DNA of 64,000 bases, from NCBI GenBank assembly GCA_963743285.1, contig CAVUPF010000001.1, positions 620,001 to 684,000 of the forward strand, read 5' to 3'. Under the pieces are notes generated by a model. The model was not told the DNA's origin. It saw only the letters and a program-made list of their open reading frames with translations, and made no database searches. This document shows, piece after piece, positions 9,845-18,519 of the stretch; the stretch's first letter is position 1, and every line of letters starts with the position of its first letter. The DNA is from CAVUPF01 sp963743285 (GTDB lineage: Bacteria > Actinomycetota > Thermoleophilia > Solirubrobacterales > 70-9). The position numbers and the translations under genes are program-made.

Positions 9845-10207
9845 GTGTTGCATCACGTCCTCTTGGAGGTCTCCGACCTCGACCGGAGTTCCTCGTTCTA
9901 CGACTCGCTGCTCGCGCCGCTCGGTTGGCGGCGCCATTTCGACGAGGATCTGACGATCGGGTGGGGGATCGCCAAACCCGTCTTCTTCATCGCTGCCCAT
10001 CATGAGCCCAAGCCAGGATTCGGTTTGCTCAGCTTCTCGGGGTTGGGACTGGTCGCCGTGAAGGCGGCGTGGGAAGCTGGGATCGATGCCGGCGGGGTCA
10101 GCGTCAGCGAGCCCGGCGAACGTCGCTCCTACGGCTCGGGCTCCTACTCGGGCTTCCTCAAGGACCCGGATGGCTATGAGATCGAGATCACGGTGGGCAG
10201 TGACTAG
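9845..10207 (+). CDS. VOC/glyoxalase-family protein
   Basis: Small vicinal-oxygen-chelate fold protein, 120 residues. It starts (GTG) with the typical MLHHVLLEVSDLDRSSSFYDSLLAPLGW and ends with GFLKDPDGYEIEITVG, which provides the last metal-ligand acid (E of YEIEI). The first His (HHVLLEV) and the central region (GFGLLSFSG) fit the two beta-alpha-beta-beta-beta modules. Members include glyoxalase I, dioxygenases and antibiotic-binding proteins; this one cannot be assigned further. It lies between the ABC permease and gap. Confidence 0.85.
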   Translation: MLHHVLLEVSDLDRSSSFYDSLLAPLGWRRHFDEDLTIGWGIAKPVFFIAAHHEPKPGFGLLSFSGLGLVAVKAAWEAGIDAGGVSVSEPGERRSYGSGSYSGFLKDPDGYEIEITVGSD

Positions 10208-10242
10208 CAACGGCGTACAAGGACTAGGGAAGGCTTGACCTG

Positions 10243-11268
10243 ATGGCGGTAAGGGTCGGCATCAACGGCTTCGGGCGCATCGGGCGAAACGTCTTTCGCG
10301 CCGCAAAGGTGGCGGGGGCCGACCTCGAGTTCGTCGCGATCAACGACATCACCGATCCGGCGACGCTCGCCTACCTGCTCACCTACGACTCGGTCCTGGG
10401 GCGCTTCGGGGGCACGGTCGAGGCGGGGCAGGCATCGATCTCGGTCGACGGTGCCGAGATCGAGGTCCTCTCCGAGCGTGACCCTGCCGCATTGCCCTGG
10501 GCCGAGCGCGGGGTCGACGTCGTGATCGAGTCGACCGGGCTCTTCACCGCCCGTGAGGATGCCGCCAAGCACCTCGCTGCAGGGGCCAAGAAGGTGATCA
10601 TCTCGGCCCCTGCAAAGCAGCCCGACGTGACCGTGGCGCTCGGCGTCAACTTCGAGAGTGCCTATGACCCGGAGAGCCACCACATAATCTCCAACGCCTC
10701 CTGCACGACCAATTGCCTGGCGCCGCTCGCCAAGGTGCTGAACGACACCTTCGGGATCGAGCGGGGCCTGATGACCACGATCCACGCCTATACGTCCGAC
10801 CAGCGCCTCCAGGACATGCCGCACAAGGACCTGCGCCGCGGGCGTGCCGCGGCGCTCAACCTCGTCCCGACCACGACCGGCGCCGCCAAGGTGGTCGGCT
10901 TGGTGCTGCCGGAGCTGGACGGGAAGCTGAACGGGCTAGCGATCCGGGCTCCGGTCGCGATCGGATCGATCGTCGACCTCGTCTTCACGACCCCCGATCC
11001 GGTCGAGGTCGCCGAGGTAAACGCGGCAGTCAAGTCCGCCGCCGAGGGCCCTCTGCGGGGCATCCTCGCCTACACCGAGGACCCGATCGTCTCCACCGAC
11101 ATCGTCGGCGACCCGCACTCCTCGATCTTCGACGCCGGCCAGACGATGACGATCGGTGACGGGCGCCTGGTCAAGGCGATCAGCTGGTATGACAACGAGT
11201 GGGGCTACTCCAACCGCTGCGTGGAGCTGGCGACGAAGGTGCTGGAGCCGGTCGCGGCTGGCGCCTGA
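10243..11268 (+). CDS. gap: Glyceraldehyde-3-phosphate dehydrogenase
   Basis: NAD-dependent GAPDH, 341 residues. The Rossmann motif is VRVGINGFGRIGRNVFRA, the catalytic cysteine lies in SNASCTTNCLAPL, and the catalytic His is in MTTIHAYTSDQ. SWYDNEWGYSNRC closes the protein. It converts glyceraldehyde-3-phosphate and phosphate to 1,3-bisphosphoglycerate in glycolysis. It is the first gene of a compact glycolytic operon: pgk, tpiA, gpmI and tgt follow with overlaps or very short gaps. The ATG at 10243 is preceded by GGAAGG. Confidence 0.97.
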   Translation: MAVRVGINGFGRIGRNVFRAAKVAGADLEFVAINDITDPATLAYLLTYDSVLGRFGGTVEAGQASISVDGAEIEVLSERDPAALPWAERGVDVVIESTGLFTAREDAAKHLAAGAKKVIISAPAKQPDVTVALGVNFESAYDPESHHIISNASCTTNCLAPLAKVLNDTFGIERGLMTTIHAYTSDQRLQDMPHKDLRRGRAAALNLVPTTTGAAKVVGLVLPELDGKLNGLAIRAPVAIGSIVDLVFTTPDPVEVAEVNAAVKSAAEGPLRGILAYTEDPIVSTDIVGDPHSSIFDAGQTMTIGDGRLVKAISWYDNEWGYSNRCVELATKVLEPVAAGA

Positions 11269-11281
11269 TCGCGCTGGGGCG

Positions 11282-12469
11282 TTGAGCTTCTCGAAGGCAA
11301 GCGTCCGCGACGCCGACATCGCGGGAAGGCGAGTTCTGGTCCGGGTCGATTTCAACGTCCCGTTGGAGGACGGGCGGGTCGCCGACGACACTCGCATCCG
11401 GGCGGCGCTGCCGACGCTCGAGCTGCTGCTCAAGCGCGGCGCGGCCCTGGTTTTGGTCTCCCACCTGGGGCGGCCGCAGGGCAGGCCAGACCCGGCGCTC
11501 TCGATGGGGCCGGTGGGCGAGCGGCTGGCACAGCTGCTCGACGCCGAGGTGCATCAGGCACCCATGGTGGTAGGCGGCGAGGTCGAGACGATGGCCAGCG
11601 CCCTTGAGCCGGGCGGGGTGCTGCTGCTGGAGAACGTCCGCTTCGAGCCGGGGGAGGAGGAGAACGACCCGGCCCTGGCCGAAGCGCTCGCCGGGCTCGC
11701 CGACCTCTACGTCAACGACGCCTTCGGCGTCGCCCATCGCGACCACGCCAGCACCGCCGGGGTAGCGCGCCTCTTGCCGGGGTACGCAGGCCTGCTGCTC
11801 GAGCAGGAGGTGGAGGAGCTCAGCACGGTGGTCGAATCGCCGCGGCGGCCGCTGCTCGTCGTTCTCGGTGGCGCCAAGGTCTCCGACAAGGTGGCGGTGA
11901 TCGATCGCTTCCTCGAGATCGCCGACCGCATTCTGATCGGCGGCGCGATGTGCTTCAGCTTCTTCCGGGCGCAGGGAATCCCGACCGGCGACTCGCTGGT
12001 CGAGGTCAAGGGCGTGGCGCTGGCGGCGAAGGCGATGGAGCGGGCGGAGGACTCGACATGCGAGCTGGTGCTACCGGTCGACCTCGGCCTGGGGGAGCGC
12101 TTCGATGCCGCGGCACAGCGCCGCGAGAGCGACGGGGTTGAGGTGCCCGACGGCTGGATCGGGCTCGATATCGGCCCCCGCACCGCGGCTGCCTACGCCG
12201 CGGCGATCGCCGCGGCCGCCACGGTGCTGTGGAACGGGCCGATGGGCGCCTTTGAGCTGGAGGCGTTTGCGGCGGGGACGCGCACCGTCGCCGAGGCGGT
12301 GGCCGAGGCCCCCGGCATCACGGTGGTCGGCGGCGGCGACTCGGTAGCGGCGCTGCAGCGGTTCGGGCTTGGTGAGAAGGTGGACTGGCTCTCGACCGGA
12401 GGAGGAGCGTCCTTGGAGCTGCTGGAGGGAAACGAACTGCCGGGGCTGGGGTCCCTGCTCGATGCCTGA
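11282..12469 (+). CDS. pgk: Phosphoglycerate kinase
   Basis: Transfers phosphate from 1,3-bisphosphoglycerate to ADP. The N-terminus carries VLVRVDFNVPLEDGRVADDTRI and SHLGRPQG, the middle LLENVRFEPGEEENDP and NDAFGVAHRDHAS, and the C-terminal nucleotide domain VVLGGAKVSDKVAVI, LWNGPMGAFE and GGGDSVAAL. About 395 residues is normal. I chose the TTG at 11282 (LSFSKASVRDADIAGRRV); longer frames reach back into gap and are not coding. It lies 13 bp downstream of gap, and its stop overlaps tpiA. Confidence 0.96.
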   Translation: MSFSKASVRDADIAGRRVLVRVDFNVPLEDGRVADDTRIRAALPTLELLLKRGAALVLVSHLGRPQGRPDPALSMGPVGERLAQLLDAEVHQAPMVVGGEVETMASALEPGGVLLLENVRFEPGEEENDPALAEALAGLADLYVNDAFGVAHRDHASTAGVARLLPGYAGLLLEQEVEELSTVVESPRRPLLVVLGGAKVSDKVAVIDRFLEIADRILIGGAMCFSFFRAQGIPTGDSLVEVKGVALAAKAMERAEDSTCELVLPVDLGLGERFDAAAQRRESDGVEVPDGWIGLDIGPRTAAAYAAAIAAAATVLWNGPMGAFELEAFAAGTRTVAEAVAEAPGITVVGGGDSVAALQRFGLGEKVDWLSTGGGASLELLEGNELPGLGSLLDA

Positions 12470-13214
12470 GCGCACGCCCTACATCGCCGCCAACTGGAAG
12501 ATGCACAAGACGGTCGCAGAGGCGGCGCAGTTCGTCGATGCCCTCCTGCCGCGGATCGCCGGCACCCGCAGCGACATCGTCATCTGCCCGCCGTTCCTCG
12601 CCCTCGGCGAGGTCGTGGAGCGCTCACGTGGCAGCGCCGTGCGGGTCGGTGCCCAAAACATGCACGAGGACCGCGCCGGCGCCTTTACCGGCGAGGTCTC
12701 GGCGCCGATGCTGGTCGAGGCTGACGTCGAGGCGGTCATCCTCGGCCACTCCGAGCGCCGCCGCTACTTCTGCGAGACCGACGAGGCCCTGGCGCGCAAG
12801 GTTCCGGCGGCGCTGGCCGCCGGCTTGGAGCCGATCCTCTGCGTCGGCGAGGTCGAGGAGGAGCGCGACGCCGGGCGGACCGAGGCCGTCCTCGAGCGCC
12901 AGCTCCAGGCTGGCCTGGCCGCGGTCGATTCGAGCGGCCTGGCCCGCGTCGTCATCGCCTATGAGCCGATCTGGGCGATCGGCACCGGTCGCACGGCGTC
13001 CCCCGAGCAGGCCCAGGGGGCGATCTCCTTCATCCGCAAGACGCTGAGCGGCCTCGGCGCTGAGGCCGAGCGGGCTCGCATCCTCTATGGCGGCTCTGTG
13101 AAGCCCGCCAACGCCGCCGAGCTACTCGCCCAGCCCGACCTCGACGGGGCGCTGGTCGGCGGAGCCAGCCTCGACCCCGGCGATTTCGCCGCGATCGTCG
13201 GGGCTGCCGGTTGA
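12462..13214 (+). CDS. tpiA: Triosephosphate isomerase
   Basis: TIM-barrel enzyme interconverting glyceraldehyde-3-phosphate and dihydroxyacetone phosphate, about 250 residues. It starts PYIAANWKMHKT with the substrate-binding Asn and Lys. The electrophilic His is in ILGHSERRRYF, the catalytic Glu in VIAYEPIWAIGTGRTASPEQA, and the phosphate-binding loops are ILYGGSVKPANA and GALVGGASLDP. The ATG at 12462 overlaps the end of pgk by 8 bp. Confidence 0.97.
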   Translation: MPERTPYIAANWKMHKTVAEAAQFVDALLPRIAGTRSDIVICPPFLALGEVVERSRGSAVRVGAQNMHEDRAGAFTGEVSAPMLVEADVEAVILGHSERRRYFCETDEALARKVPAALAAGLEPILCVGEVEEERDAGRTEAVLERQLQAGLAAVDSSGLARVVIAYEPIWAIGTGRTASPEQAQGAISFIRKTLSGLGAEAERARILYGGSVKPANAAELLAQPDLDGALVGGASLDPGDFAAIVGAAG

Positions 13215-14731
13215 CCGGCTCGCCCTTCGCCTCGCTGGCCCTCGTCATCCTCGACGGCTGGGGCTTGGCCGAGCCGGGCCCCGGCAACGCGATCTCGCTT
13301 GCCGAGACCCCCGTCTTCGACCGCCTCTGGGCCGGCTTTCCCCACACCCAGCTCTCCGCCCAGGGCTCCGATGTGGGGCTGCCCGACGGGCAGATGGGCA
13401 ACTCCGAGGTCGGTCACCTCAACCTCGGCGCGGGGGCGATCGTCAAGCAGGACCTGGCCCGGATCGATGACGCGATCGCCGACGGCAGCTTCTTTGAGAA
13501 TGAGGCCCTGCTCGCCGCCTGCGAGCGCGCCCGCAGCAGCCCGCGCGGGCGCCTGCACTTGCTCGGCCTGCTCTCCGACGGCGGTGTGCACTCCGGCTGG
13601 GAGCACATCGAGGCGATGATCGAGCTGGCCTCCCATGAGGGGGTGCCCGACCTCGTCTTTCACGCCTTCACCGATGGCCGCGACACCCTGCCCCACGGCG
13701 GCCAGACCTATCTCTCCGAGCTGCAGCGCTGGCTGCGCCACGCCGGCCGCATCGCCACCGTCGGCGGTCGCTACTACGCGATGGACCGCGACACCCGCTG
13801 GGAGCGGACCAAGCTCGCCTACGACGCGATCGTCCACGCCGAGGGGCTGGCGGCGGCGAGCGCCGAGGAGGCGATTGCCGCCGCCTATGAGCGTGGCGAG
13901 ACCGACGAGTTCGTCAAGCCGACCGTGATCGGCGACTACGACGGCGCCGCCGCGGGAGATGTCGCGATCTTCGTCAACTTCCGTCCTGACCGGGCCCGAC
14001 AGATGACCCGTGCCCTCGCCGAAGCTGGCTTTGAGGAGTTCTCCCGCTCCGGTGGCCCGCTCCTCGACCTGACCACGATGACCGAGTACCGCAAGGGCTG
14101 GCCCTACCCGGTCGCCTTCGCGGAGGCACGACCGAAGACCACCCTGGCCGAGACAATCTCGGCGGCCGGCGGCCGCCAGCTGCACGTCGCCGAGACCGAG
14201 AAGTACGCCCACGTCACCTACTTCTTCAACGGCGGGCGCGAGCAGGAGTGGGACGGCGAGGAGCGGTTCCTGGTCGAGTCCCCGCGCGATGTCGCCACCT
14301 ATGACCAAAAGCCGGAGATGAGCGCCCGGGGCGCCGCCGATGCATTCGTCGGTCACTGGTCGGGGGGCGAGTACCGCTTCGGGATCGTCAACTTCGCGAA
14401 CCCCGACATGGTCGGGCACACCGGCGTGATCCCGGCTGCGGTGAAAGCGGTCGAGGAGGTCGATGGGTGCCTGGGGGAGGTGGTCGCGGCAGTTGAGGCG
14501 ACCGGGGGGGTGTGCATCGTCACCGCGGATCACGGGAACTGCGATCACATGCTCGAGCCGGACGGTTCGCCCAACACTGCGCACTCGCTCAACCCGGTGC
14601 CGCTGATCCTCACCGCCAAGGGCGTCGAGCTGCGTGAGCGCGGCGTCCTTGCCGATGTCGCCCCGACCGTCCTCGAGCTGCTCGGCATCCCCCAGCCCGA
14701 AGCGATGACCGGTCGCTCGCTGATCGCGTGA
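13211..14731 (+). CDS. gpmI: Cofactor-independent phosphoglycerate mutase
   Basis: 2,3-bisphosphoglycerate-independent, Mn-dependent mutase of 506 residues, alkaline-phosphatase superfamily. The N-terminus is LALVILDGWGL; the phosphorylated Ser lies in DGQMGNSEVGHLNLG; metal and substrate residues are in FTDGRDTLPHGG, NFRPDRARQMTR, NPDMVGHTG and TADHGNCDHML. The TTG start at 13211 overlaps the tpiA stop (TTGA), and the gene's own stop overlaps tgt. It completes the lower-glycolysis set of the operon. Confidence 0.96.
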   Translation: MTGSPFASLALVILDGWGLAEPGPGNAISLAETPVFDRLWAGFPHTQLSAQGSDVGLPDGQMGNSEVGHLNLGAGAIVKQDLARIDDAIADGSFFENEALLAACERARSSPRGRLHLLGLLSDGGVHSGWEHIEAMIELASHEGVPDLVFHAFTDGRDTLPHGGQTYLSELQRWLRHAGRIATVGGRYYAMDRDTRWERTKLAYDAIVHAEGLAAASAEEAIAAAYERGETDEFVKPTVIGDYDGAAAGDVAIFVNFRPDRARQMTRALAEAGFEEFSRSGGPLLDLTTMTEYRKGWPYPVAFAEARPKTTLAETISAAGGRQLHVAETEKYAHVTYFFNGGREQEWDGEERFLVESPRDVATYDQKPEMSARGAADAFVGHWSGGEYRFGIVNFANPDMVGHTGVIPAAVKAVEEVDGCLGEVVAAVEATGGVCIVTADHGNCDHMLEPDGSPNTAHSLNPVPLILTAKGVELRERGVLADVAPTVLELLGIPQPEAMTGRSLIA

Positions 14732-15942
14732 GGAGCGATTCGAGCCGACTTCGGTTCGAGGTCGAGGCTCGAGACGGGAGCGCGAGGGCCGGAACCCTGC
14801 ACACGGCTCACGGGCCGATCCAAACGCCGGCATTCATCCCGCTTGCGACGAAGGGGACCGTGCGTGGCTTGGACTCCGCAGAGGTGGCCGGGCTTGGCTA
14901 TCAGCTGGTGCTGGGGAACACCTACCACCTGTTCGTCTCGCCAGGGCCGGAGCGGATCGCAGCTGCGGGCGGGCTGCATGGGTTCATGGGATGGGAGCGT
15001 GCGCTGATCACCGATTCCGGTGGCTTTCAGGTCTTCTCGCTGGCTCACGGGGGGGTTGCGAACGAGGTCAAGGGGAGTGGGCGGCGGGGGGGAGAGCCGC
15101 GCTCGTCTGTCTCGATCGAGGAGGAGGGGGTTCGGTTTCGCTCCTACCGGGACGGGGCGTCTTTGTTCATCTCGCCCGAGGTCTCGATGGAGGTGCAGGC
15201 GAAGCTCGGGTCCGACATCGCCTTGGCCTTCGACGAGTGCACCCCGTTTCACGCCGACCGCGACTACACGGCTCGATCGACGCAGCGGACACATCGCTGG
15301 CTCGATCGCTGCCTGAGGTGGCACGGGGAGAATGGACCGCGGCGCCAGGCCGTGTTCGGGATCGTCCAAGGCGGGGTCCACGAGGACCTGCGGCGCGACT
15401 CGGCGCAGGCGGTCTCTGAGGCGGAGCTCGACGGCCTGGCGATCGGCGGCACGCTGGGGCGCGACAAGGCCGAGATGCGCGAGGTGCTCGGCTTCACCGC
15501 GCCGCTTTTGCCCGAGTGGGCGCCCAAGCACCTGCTCGGGGTCGGCGAGGTCGACGACCTGCTCGCCGGCATCGCGCTCGGCCTCGACCTATTCGACTGC
15601 GCGGTCCCGACCCGCCTCGCCCGCCACGGCGTCGCCCTCGCCCCGAGCCCGGAGACCCGCTTCCGCCTCGACCTGCGCAAGTCCGGCTGGGCGGGCGATC
15701 GCCGCCCCCTTGTCGAGGGCTGTCCCTGCCCCGCTTGTCAGCACCACGACCGCGACTACCTCAGCTACCTGGCCCGCGCCGAGGAGCTGACAGCGCTCCG
15801 CCTAATCTGCCTCCACAACCTCACCTACATGCAAGAGCTGACCTCGGGCGCTCGCTCCGCGATAGCCGCCGGCGCCTTTGGCTCGTTCTCCTCCGCGGTC
15901 GCCGACGGAAACCCTCCCTGGGCTACTTCGTGTTCTTTTTAA
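14728..15942 (+). CDS. tgt: tRNA-guanine transglycosylase
   Basis: Exchanges guanine 34 of GUN-anticodon tRNAs for preQ1 during queuosine synthesis. Motifs: TPAFIPLATKGTVRGL, GNTYHLFVSPG, the catalytic-Asp segment ITDSGGFQVFSLA, GIVQGGVHEDLR, LAIGGTLG, the second Asp in LDLFDCAVPTRLARHG, and the zinc site CPCPACQHHDRDYLSYL with a later LHNLTYM. About 404 residues is slightly longer than usual. The GTG start overlaps the gpmI stop. The gene ends 20 bp inside the convergent kinase gene. The tail (FGSFSSAVADGNPPWATSCSF) may be slightly out of frame compared with relatives. Confidence 0.95.
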   Translation: MRSDSSRLRFEVEARDGSARAGTLHTAHGPIQTPAFIPLATKGTVRGLDSAEVAGLGYQLVLGNTYHLFVSPGPERIAAAGGLHGFMGWERALITDSGGFQVFSLAHGGVANEVKGSGRRGGEPRSSVSIEEEGVRFRSYRDGASLFISPEVSMEVQAKLGSDIALAFDECTPFHADRDYTARSTQRTHRWLDRCLRWHGENGPRRQAVFGIVQGGVHEDLRRDSAQAVSEAELDGLAIGGTLGRDKAEMREVLGFTAPLLPEWAPKHLLGVGEVDDLLAGIALGLDLFDCAVPTRLARHGVALAPSPETRFRLDLRKSGWAGDRRPLVEGCPCPACQHHDRDYLSYLARAEELTALRLICLHNLTYMQELTSGARSAIAAGAFGSFSSAVADGNPPWATSCSF

Positions 15943-17116
15943 CCAGTTCCTTCACTTCTTCGACCACCTTGTCAACCGTGTTTCCCGCCACCTTGCTCAC
16001 GTTCACCCCGGCCGCCTTATCGGTGGCGATGATCACCGCCGCGGCCACCGCCGCCGCGATCAGGACCAGGGCGACCAGGGCGAAGACGAAGCGCAGGAAG
16101 CGCGAGAACGCGCCCCGCTTGCGGGCTTCGATCGGCTGGGGCGCGCGCGCCGCCGGTTGCCGGGTAGGCGAGGGGGCCCGGCGGTCTGCGGTCCGCTGGG
16201 GACGCTCGATGCGCCGCGTCGTCGTCTCCGCGCCGAGCACCCGGGTCGGGGTGGGGCCTTCGCCGAGCGGCAGGGTCACGTCCTCTCCCTGCAGGCCCAG
16301 CTGCAGGCCGCCGGCCAGCTCGTCGGCGCTGGCGTAGCGGCGGGTCGGATCGCCCTCGAGCGCCCGAAGCACCGCCGCGCCCAGCGTCTCTTGCACCGCG
16401 TCGTTGTATGTGCTGGGCGGCAGTGGCCTCTCGTTTTGCTGGCGCACCGCCAGCTCGGCCAGGGTCGAACCCTCATACGGCAGCCGCCCGGTGAGGAACT
16501 GGTAGAGAACCACCCCGAGCGCGTAAACGTCGGTGGCCGGCGTGGCCTCCTCGCCGCGGACCTGCTCTGGCGAGAGGTAGGCGGCAGTGCCGACCACTGA
16601 GCCCACCTGGGTTATCCGGGTCTGCTCGATCGCCCGCGCAATCCCGAAGTCGGTCAGCTTCACGGTCGTTTCGCCGCTCCTCACCGGCCCGCCGACGATC
16701 ATCAGGTTGCCCGGCTTGACGTCGCGGTGGATGATCCCGCGCCGGTGCGCGTAGTCGAGCCCGGCGCAGGCTTGGACCCCGATCTCGGCGGTCGCGGCGC
16801 CGTCCAGTGGCCCCTGCTTTTGCAGGATCTGCGCTCCTGAGCGGCCTTCGACGTACTCCATCACGATGTAGTGGCGTCCCTCATCGACGCCGGAGTCGTA
16901 GACCTGGACGATGTTGGGGTGGATCAGTTTGGCGACGGCGAGTGCCTCGCGGCGGAAGCGCGCGACGAAGCGCTCGTCGTCGGAGAGGTGCTCGGCCAGC
17001 ACCTTCACCGCGACGGTCCGCTCGAGGATGCGGTCGGTCGCCCGGTAGACGTTCGACATCCCGCCAGAGCCGAGCCGCTCGCCGATCTCATAGCGGCCCG
17101 AGAGGTTCTCGACCAT
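15923..17116 (-). CDS. Membrane Ser/Thr protein kinase
   Basis: Eukaryote-like kinase of about 397 residues. The ATP loop is IGERLGSGGMSNVYRA, the invariant Lys is in TVAVKVLAEHL, the catalytic loop is RGIIHRDVKPGNLMI, and the magnesium loop LTDFGIARA is followed by an activation segment and YLSPEQVRGEEATPATDVYALGVVLYQ. After a proline-rich linker comes one transmembrane helix (FVFALVALVLIAAAVAAAVIIA) and a short Lys-rich extracellular tail without PASTA repeats. I chose the ATG at 17116 because the upstream frame is the shadow of the lipoprotein gene. The start overlaps that gene's stop (TGATG), so both form one operon. Target unknown. Confidence 0.92.
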   Translation of the reverse strand: MVENLSGRYEIGERLGSGGMSNVYRATDRILERTVAVKVLAEHLSDDERFVARFRREALAVAKLIHPNIVQVYDSGVDEGRHYIVMEYVEGRSGAQILQKQGPLDGAATAEIGVQACAGLDYAHRRGIIHRDVKPGNLMIVGGPVRSGETTVKLTDFGIARAIEQTRITQVGSVVGTAAYLSPEQVRGEEATPATDVYALGVVLYQFLTGRLPYEGSTLAELAVRQQNERPLPPSTYNDAVQETLGAAVLRALEGDPTRRYASADELAGGLQLGLQGEDVTLPLGEGPTPTRVLGAETTTRRIERPQRTADRRAPSPTRQPAARAPQPIEARKRGAFSRFLRFVFALVALVLIAAAVAAAVIIATDKAAGVNVSKVAGNTVDKVVEEVKELVKKNTK

Positions 17117-17670
17117 CACCCGCCACCACCTGCTGGGGCGCCGGGGCCGACCCCGCCGGACGGCGGGCTGGGGCCGCCGCCTTCGGTAGTCGTGGTGGTC
17201 GGCGTCGTCGTCGGTGTGGTCGGAGTCGTCGGTGTGGTGGTCGTCTTGGTGGTGGGCGGTTCGCTCGGCGTCGGCTTGGGCTTCTTGGACTTTTCTTCCT
17301 TCTTTGCCGGCTTGCCGGGCGTGCTTGCGGTCGTTTCTTCGCTCGTTTCGGTTACTTCGGTCGTTTCTTCGCCGCACTTCGTGACGACTTCGTTGAGCCG
17401 GGTGGCGCCTTCGCGCAGCGCTTCCTTTAGCGTCTTATCGACGCCGCCGAGCGCGTCGATCTGGCTGGCGATCTGCTGCGCCTCGTCTTCGGCCCCGACG
17501 CATTCGCCGCTCTGCGCCAGTCGCTGCACCTTGTCGAGGTTGGAGGTGATTTCAGCGGCGGTGTCTCCTGGCAGAAGCTTGGCGCTGTTGCCGCTTCCAC
17601 AGGAGACGAGGGCAACCGCGGCGAGGGCGCCGAGGGCGAGGGTGAGGAGAGATGCGCTTACGCGACCCAC
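17116..17670 (-). CDS. Lipoprotein with proline/threonine-rich tail
   Basis: Protein of 184 residues with signal peptide MGRVSASLLTLALGALAAVALVSC, a lipobox Cys at residue 24. The mature part has a helical region (PGDTAAEITSNLDKVQRLAQ, CVGAEDEAQQIASQIDALGG) with two cysteines, then a long low-complexity tail rich in Thr, Pro and Lys, ending in Gly. It is co-transcribed with the Ser/Thr kinase whose start overlaps its stop. A role as an extracytoplasmic sensor or partner of the kinase is inferred from position only. No characterised homologue is recognised. Confidence 0.8.
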   Translation of the reverse strand: MGRVSASLLTLALGALAAVALVSCGSGNSAKLLPGDTAAEITSNLDKVQRLAQSGECVGAEDEAQQIASQIDALGGVDKTLKEALREGATRLNEVVTKCGEETTEVTETSEETTASTPGKPAKKEEKSKKPKPTPSEPPTTKTTTTPTTPTTPTTTPTTTTTEGGGPSPPSGGVGPGAPAGGGG

Positions 17671-17722
17671 GGTCCGAGTCTAGAGAACGACGTAAAGGCT
17701 GGATTTGCCCTGCAATTGACGC

Positions 17723-18487
17723 TCACGTGCCGACGTAGAGGCGGTCGGCGAGGCGCTCTGGCAGGCCGGCGGCGAGGATCGGCTCGGCGGCGCGGTCGAT
17801 GTCGTAGCCGACGCGGTGAAAGCGGGCAGAGTGCTCCCCGGTGTCCAGCTCCAGCCAGGCGGCGCGTGGGTCACCGTCGCGAGGCTGGCCGACGCTGCCG
17901 GGGTTGATCAGCCAGGCGCCGCGGCTGAGGTCGAGTCGCGCCTCCTCGCCACCCGGCCCGCCCCGGGTCGCGCCCGGCTCGCCGGGGGCGGGACGGGCGA
18001 AGAAGAGGGTGACGTGAGAGTGGCCGATCAGGCAGACGCGCTGCGACTGGAGGTCGAGACAGGCGTCGGCCTGCTCAACCGAGAGGACGTACTCCCAGAC
18101 CGGGTCGCGCGGGGAGGCATGGAAGAGCCCGATTCCCTGGCGCGAGCCGGCAGGCTCCAGCTCTCGCAGGAACTCGAGCGTCGGCTCGGAGGCGTTCGCC
18201 TGGGTCCAGCGGACCGCCTCGGCGGCGGTCTCCGAGAAGGCGGATACGTCCAGCACCCCGAGCACCGCCAGGTCATGGTTGCCCACCAGGCAGGTATCGC
18301 AGCGTTCGCGAACCAGCTTCGCGCAGGCGTCCGGCTCGGCTCCATAGCCGACCACGTCGCCCAGGCACCAGATCTCGGCGACGCCGGCCGCCTCGATCTC
18401 CCCGAGAACGGCATCGAGCGCCGGCAGGTTGGAGTGGACGTCGCTGATCACGGCTGCGCGCAAGTGGGCCAGCGTACCCTGGTCCAC
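17723..18487 (-). CDS. Calcineurin-like metallophosphoesterase
   Basis: Cytoplasmic phosphoesterase of about 254 residues. Metal-binding blocks: AVISDVHSNLPALDAVL (D-x-H), EIWCLGDVVGYGAEPDAC (GD), CLVGNHDLAVLG (GNHD), and later LIGHSHVTLFF (GHSH). INPGSVGQPRDGDPRAAWLEL is typical of the YfcE/MJ0936-like group. The gene is divergent from argS with about 32 bp between starts. A TTG at 18463 is an alternative start nearer to the conserved part. Substrate unknown; relatives hydrolyse phosphodiesters or cyclic nucleotides. Confidence 0.88.
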   Translation of the reverse strand: MDQGTLAHLRAAVISDVHSNLPALDAVLGEIEAAGVAEIWCLGDVVGYGAEPDACAKLVRERCDTCLVGNHDLAVLGVLDVSAFSETAAEAVRWTQANASEPTLEFLRELEPAGSRQGIGLFHASPRDPVWEYVLSVEQADACLDLQSQRVCLIGHSHVTLFFARPAPGEPGATRGGPGGEEARLDLSRGAWLINPGSVGQPRDGDPRAAWLELDTGEHSARFHRVGYDIDRAAEPILAAGLPERLADRLYVGT

Positions 18488-18519
18488 CGCGCGGCCGGCG
18501 CCGCGGCGAGGCTCATACG

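Noticed and set aside
13085..14833. 582-codon minus-strand frame over gpmI
   Set aside because: Shadow of gpmI produced by codon-position GC bias.
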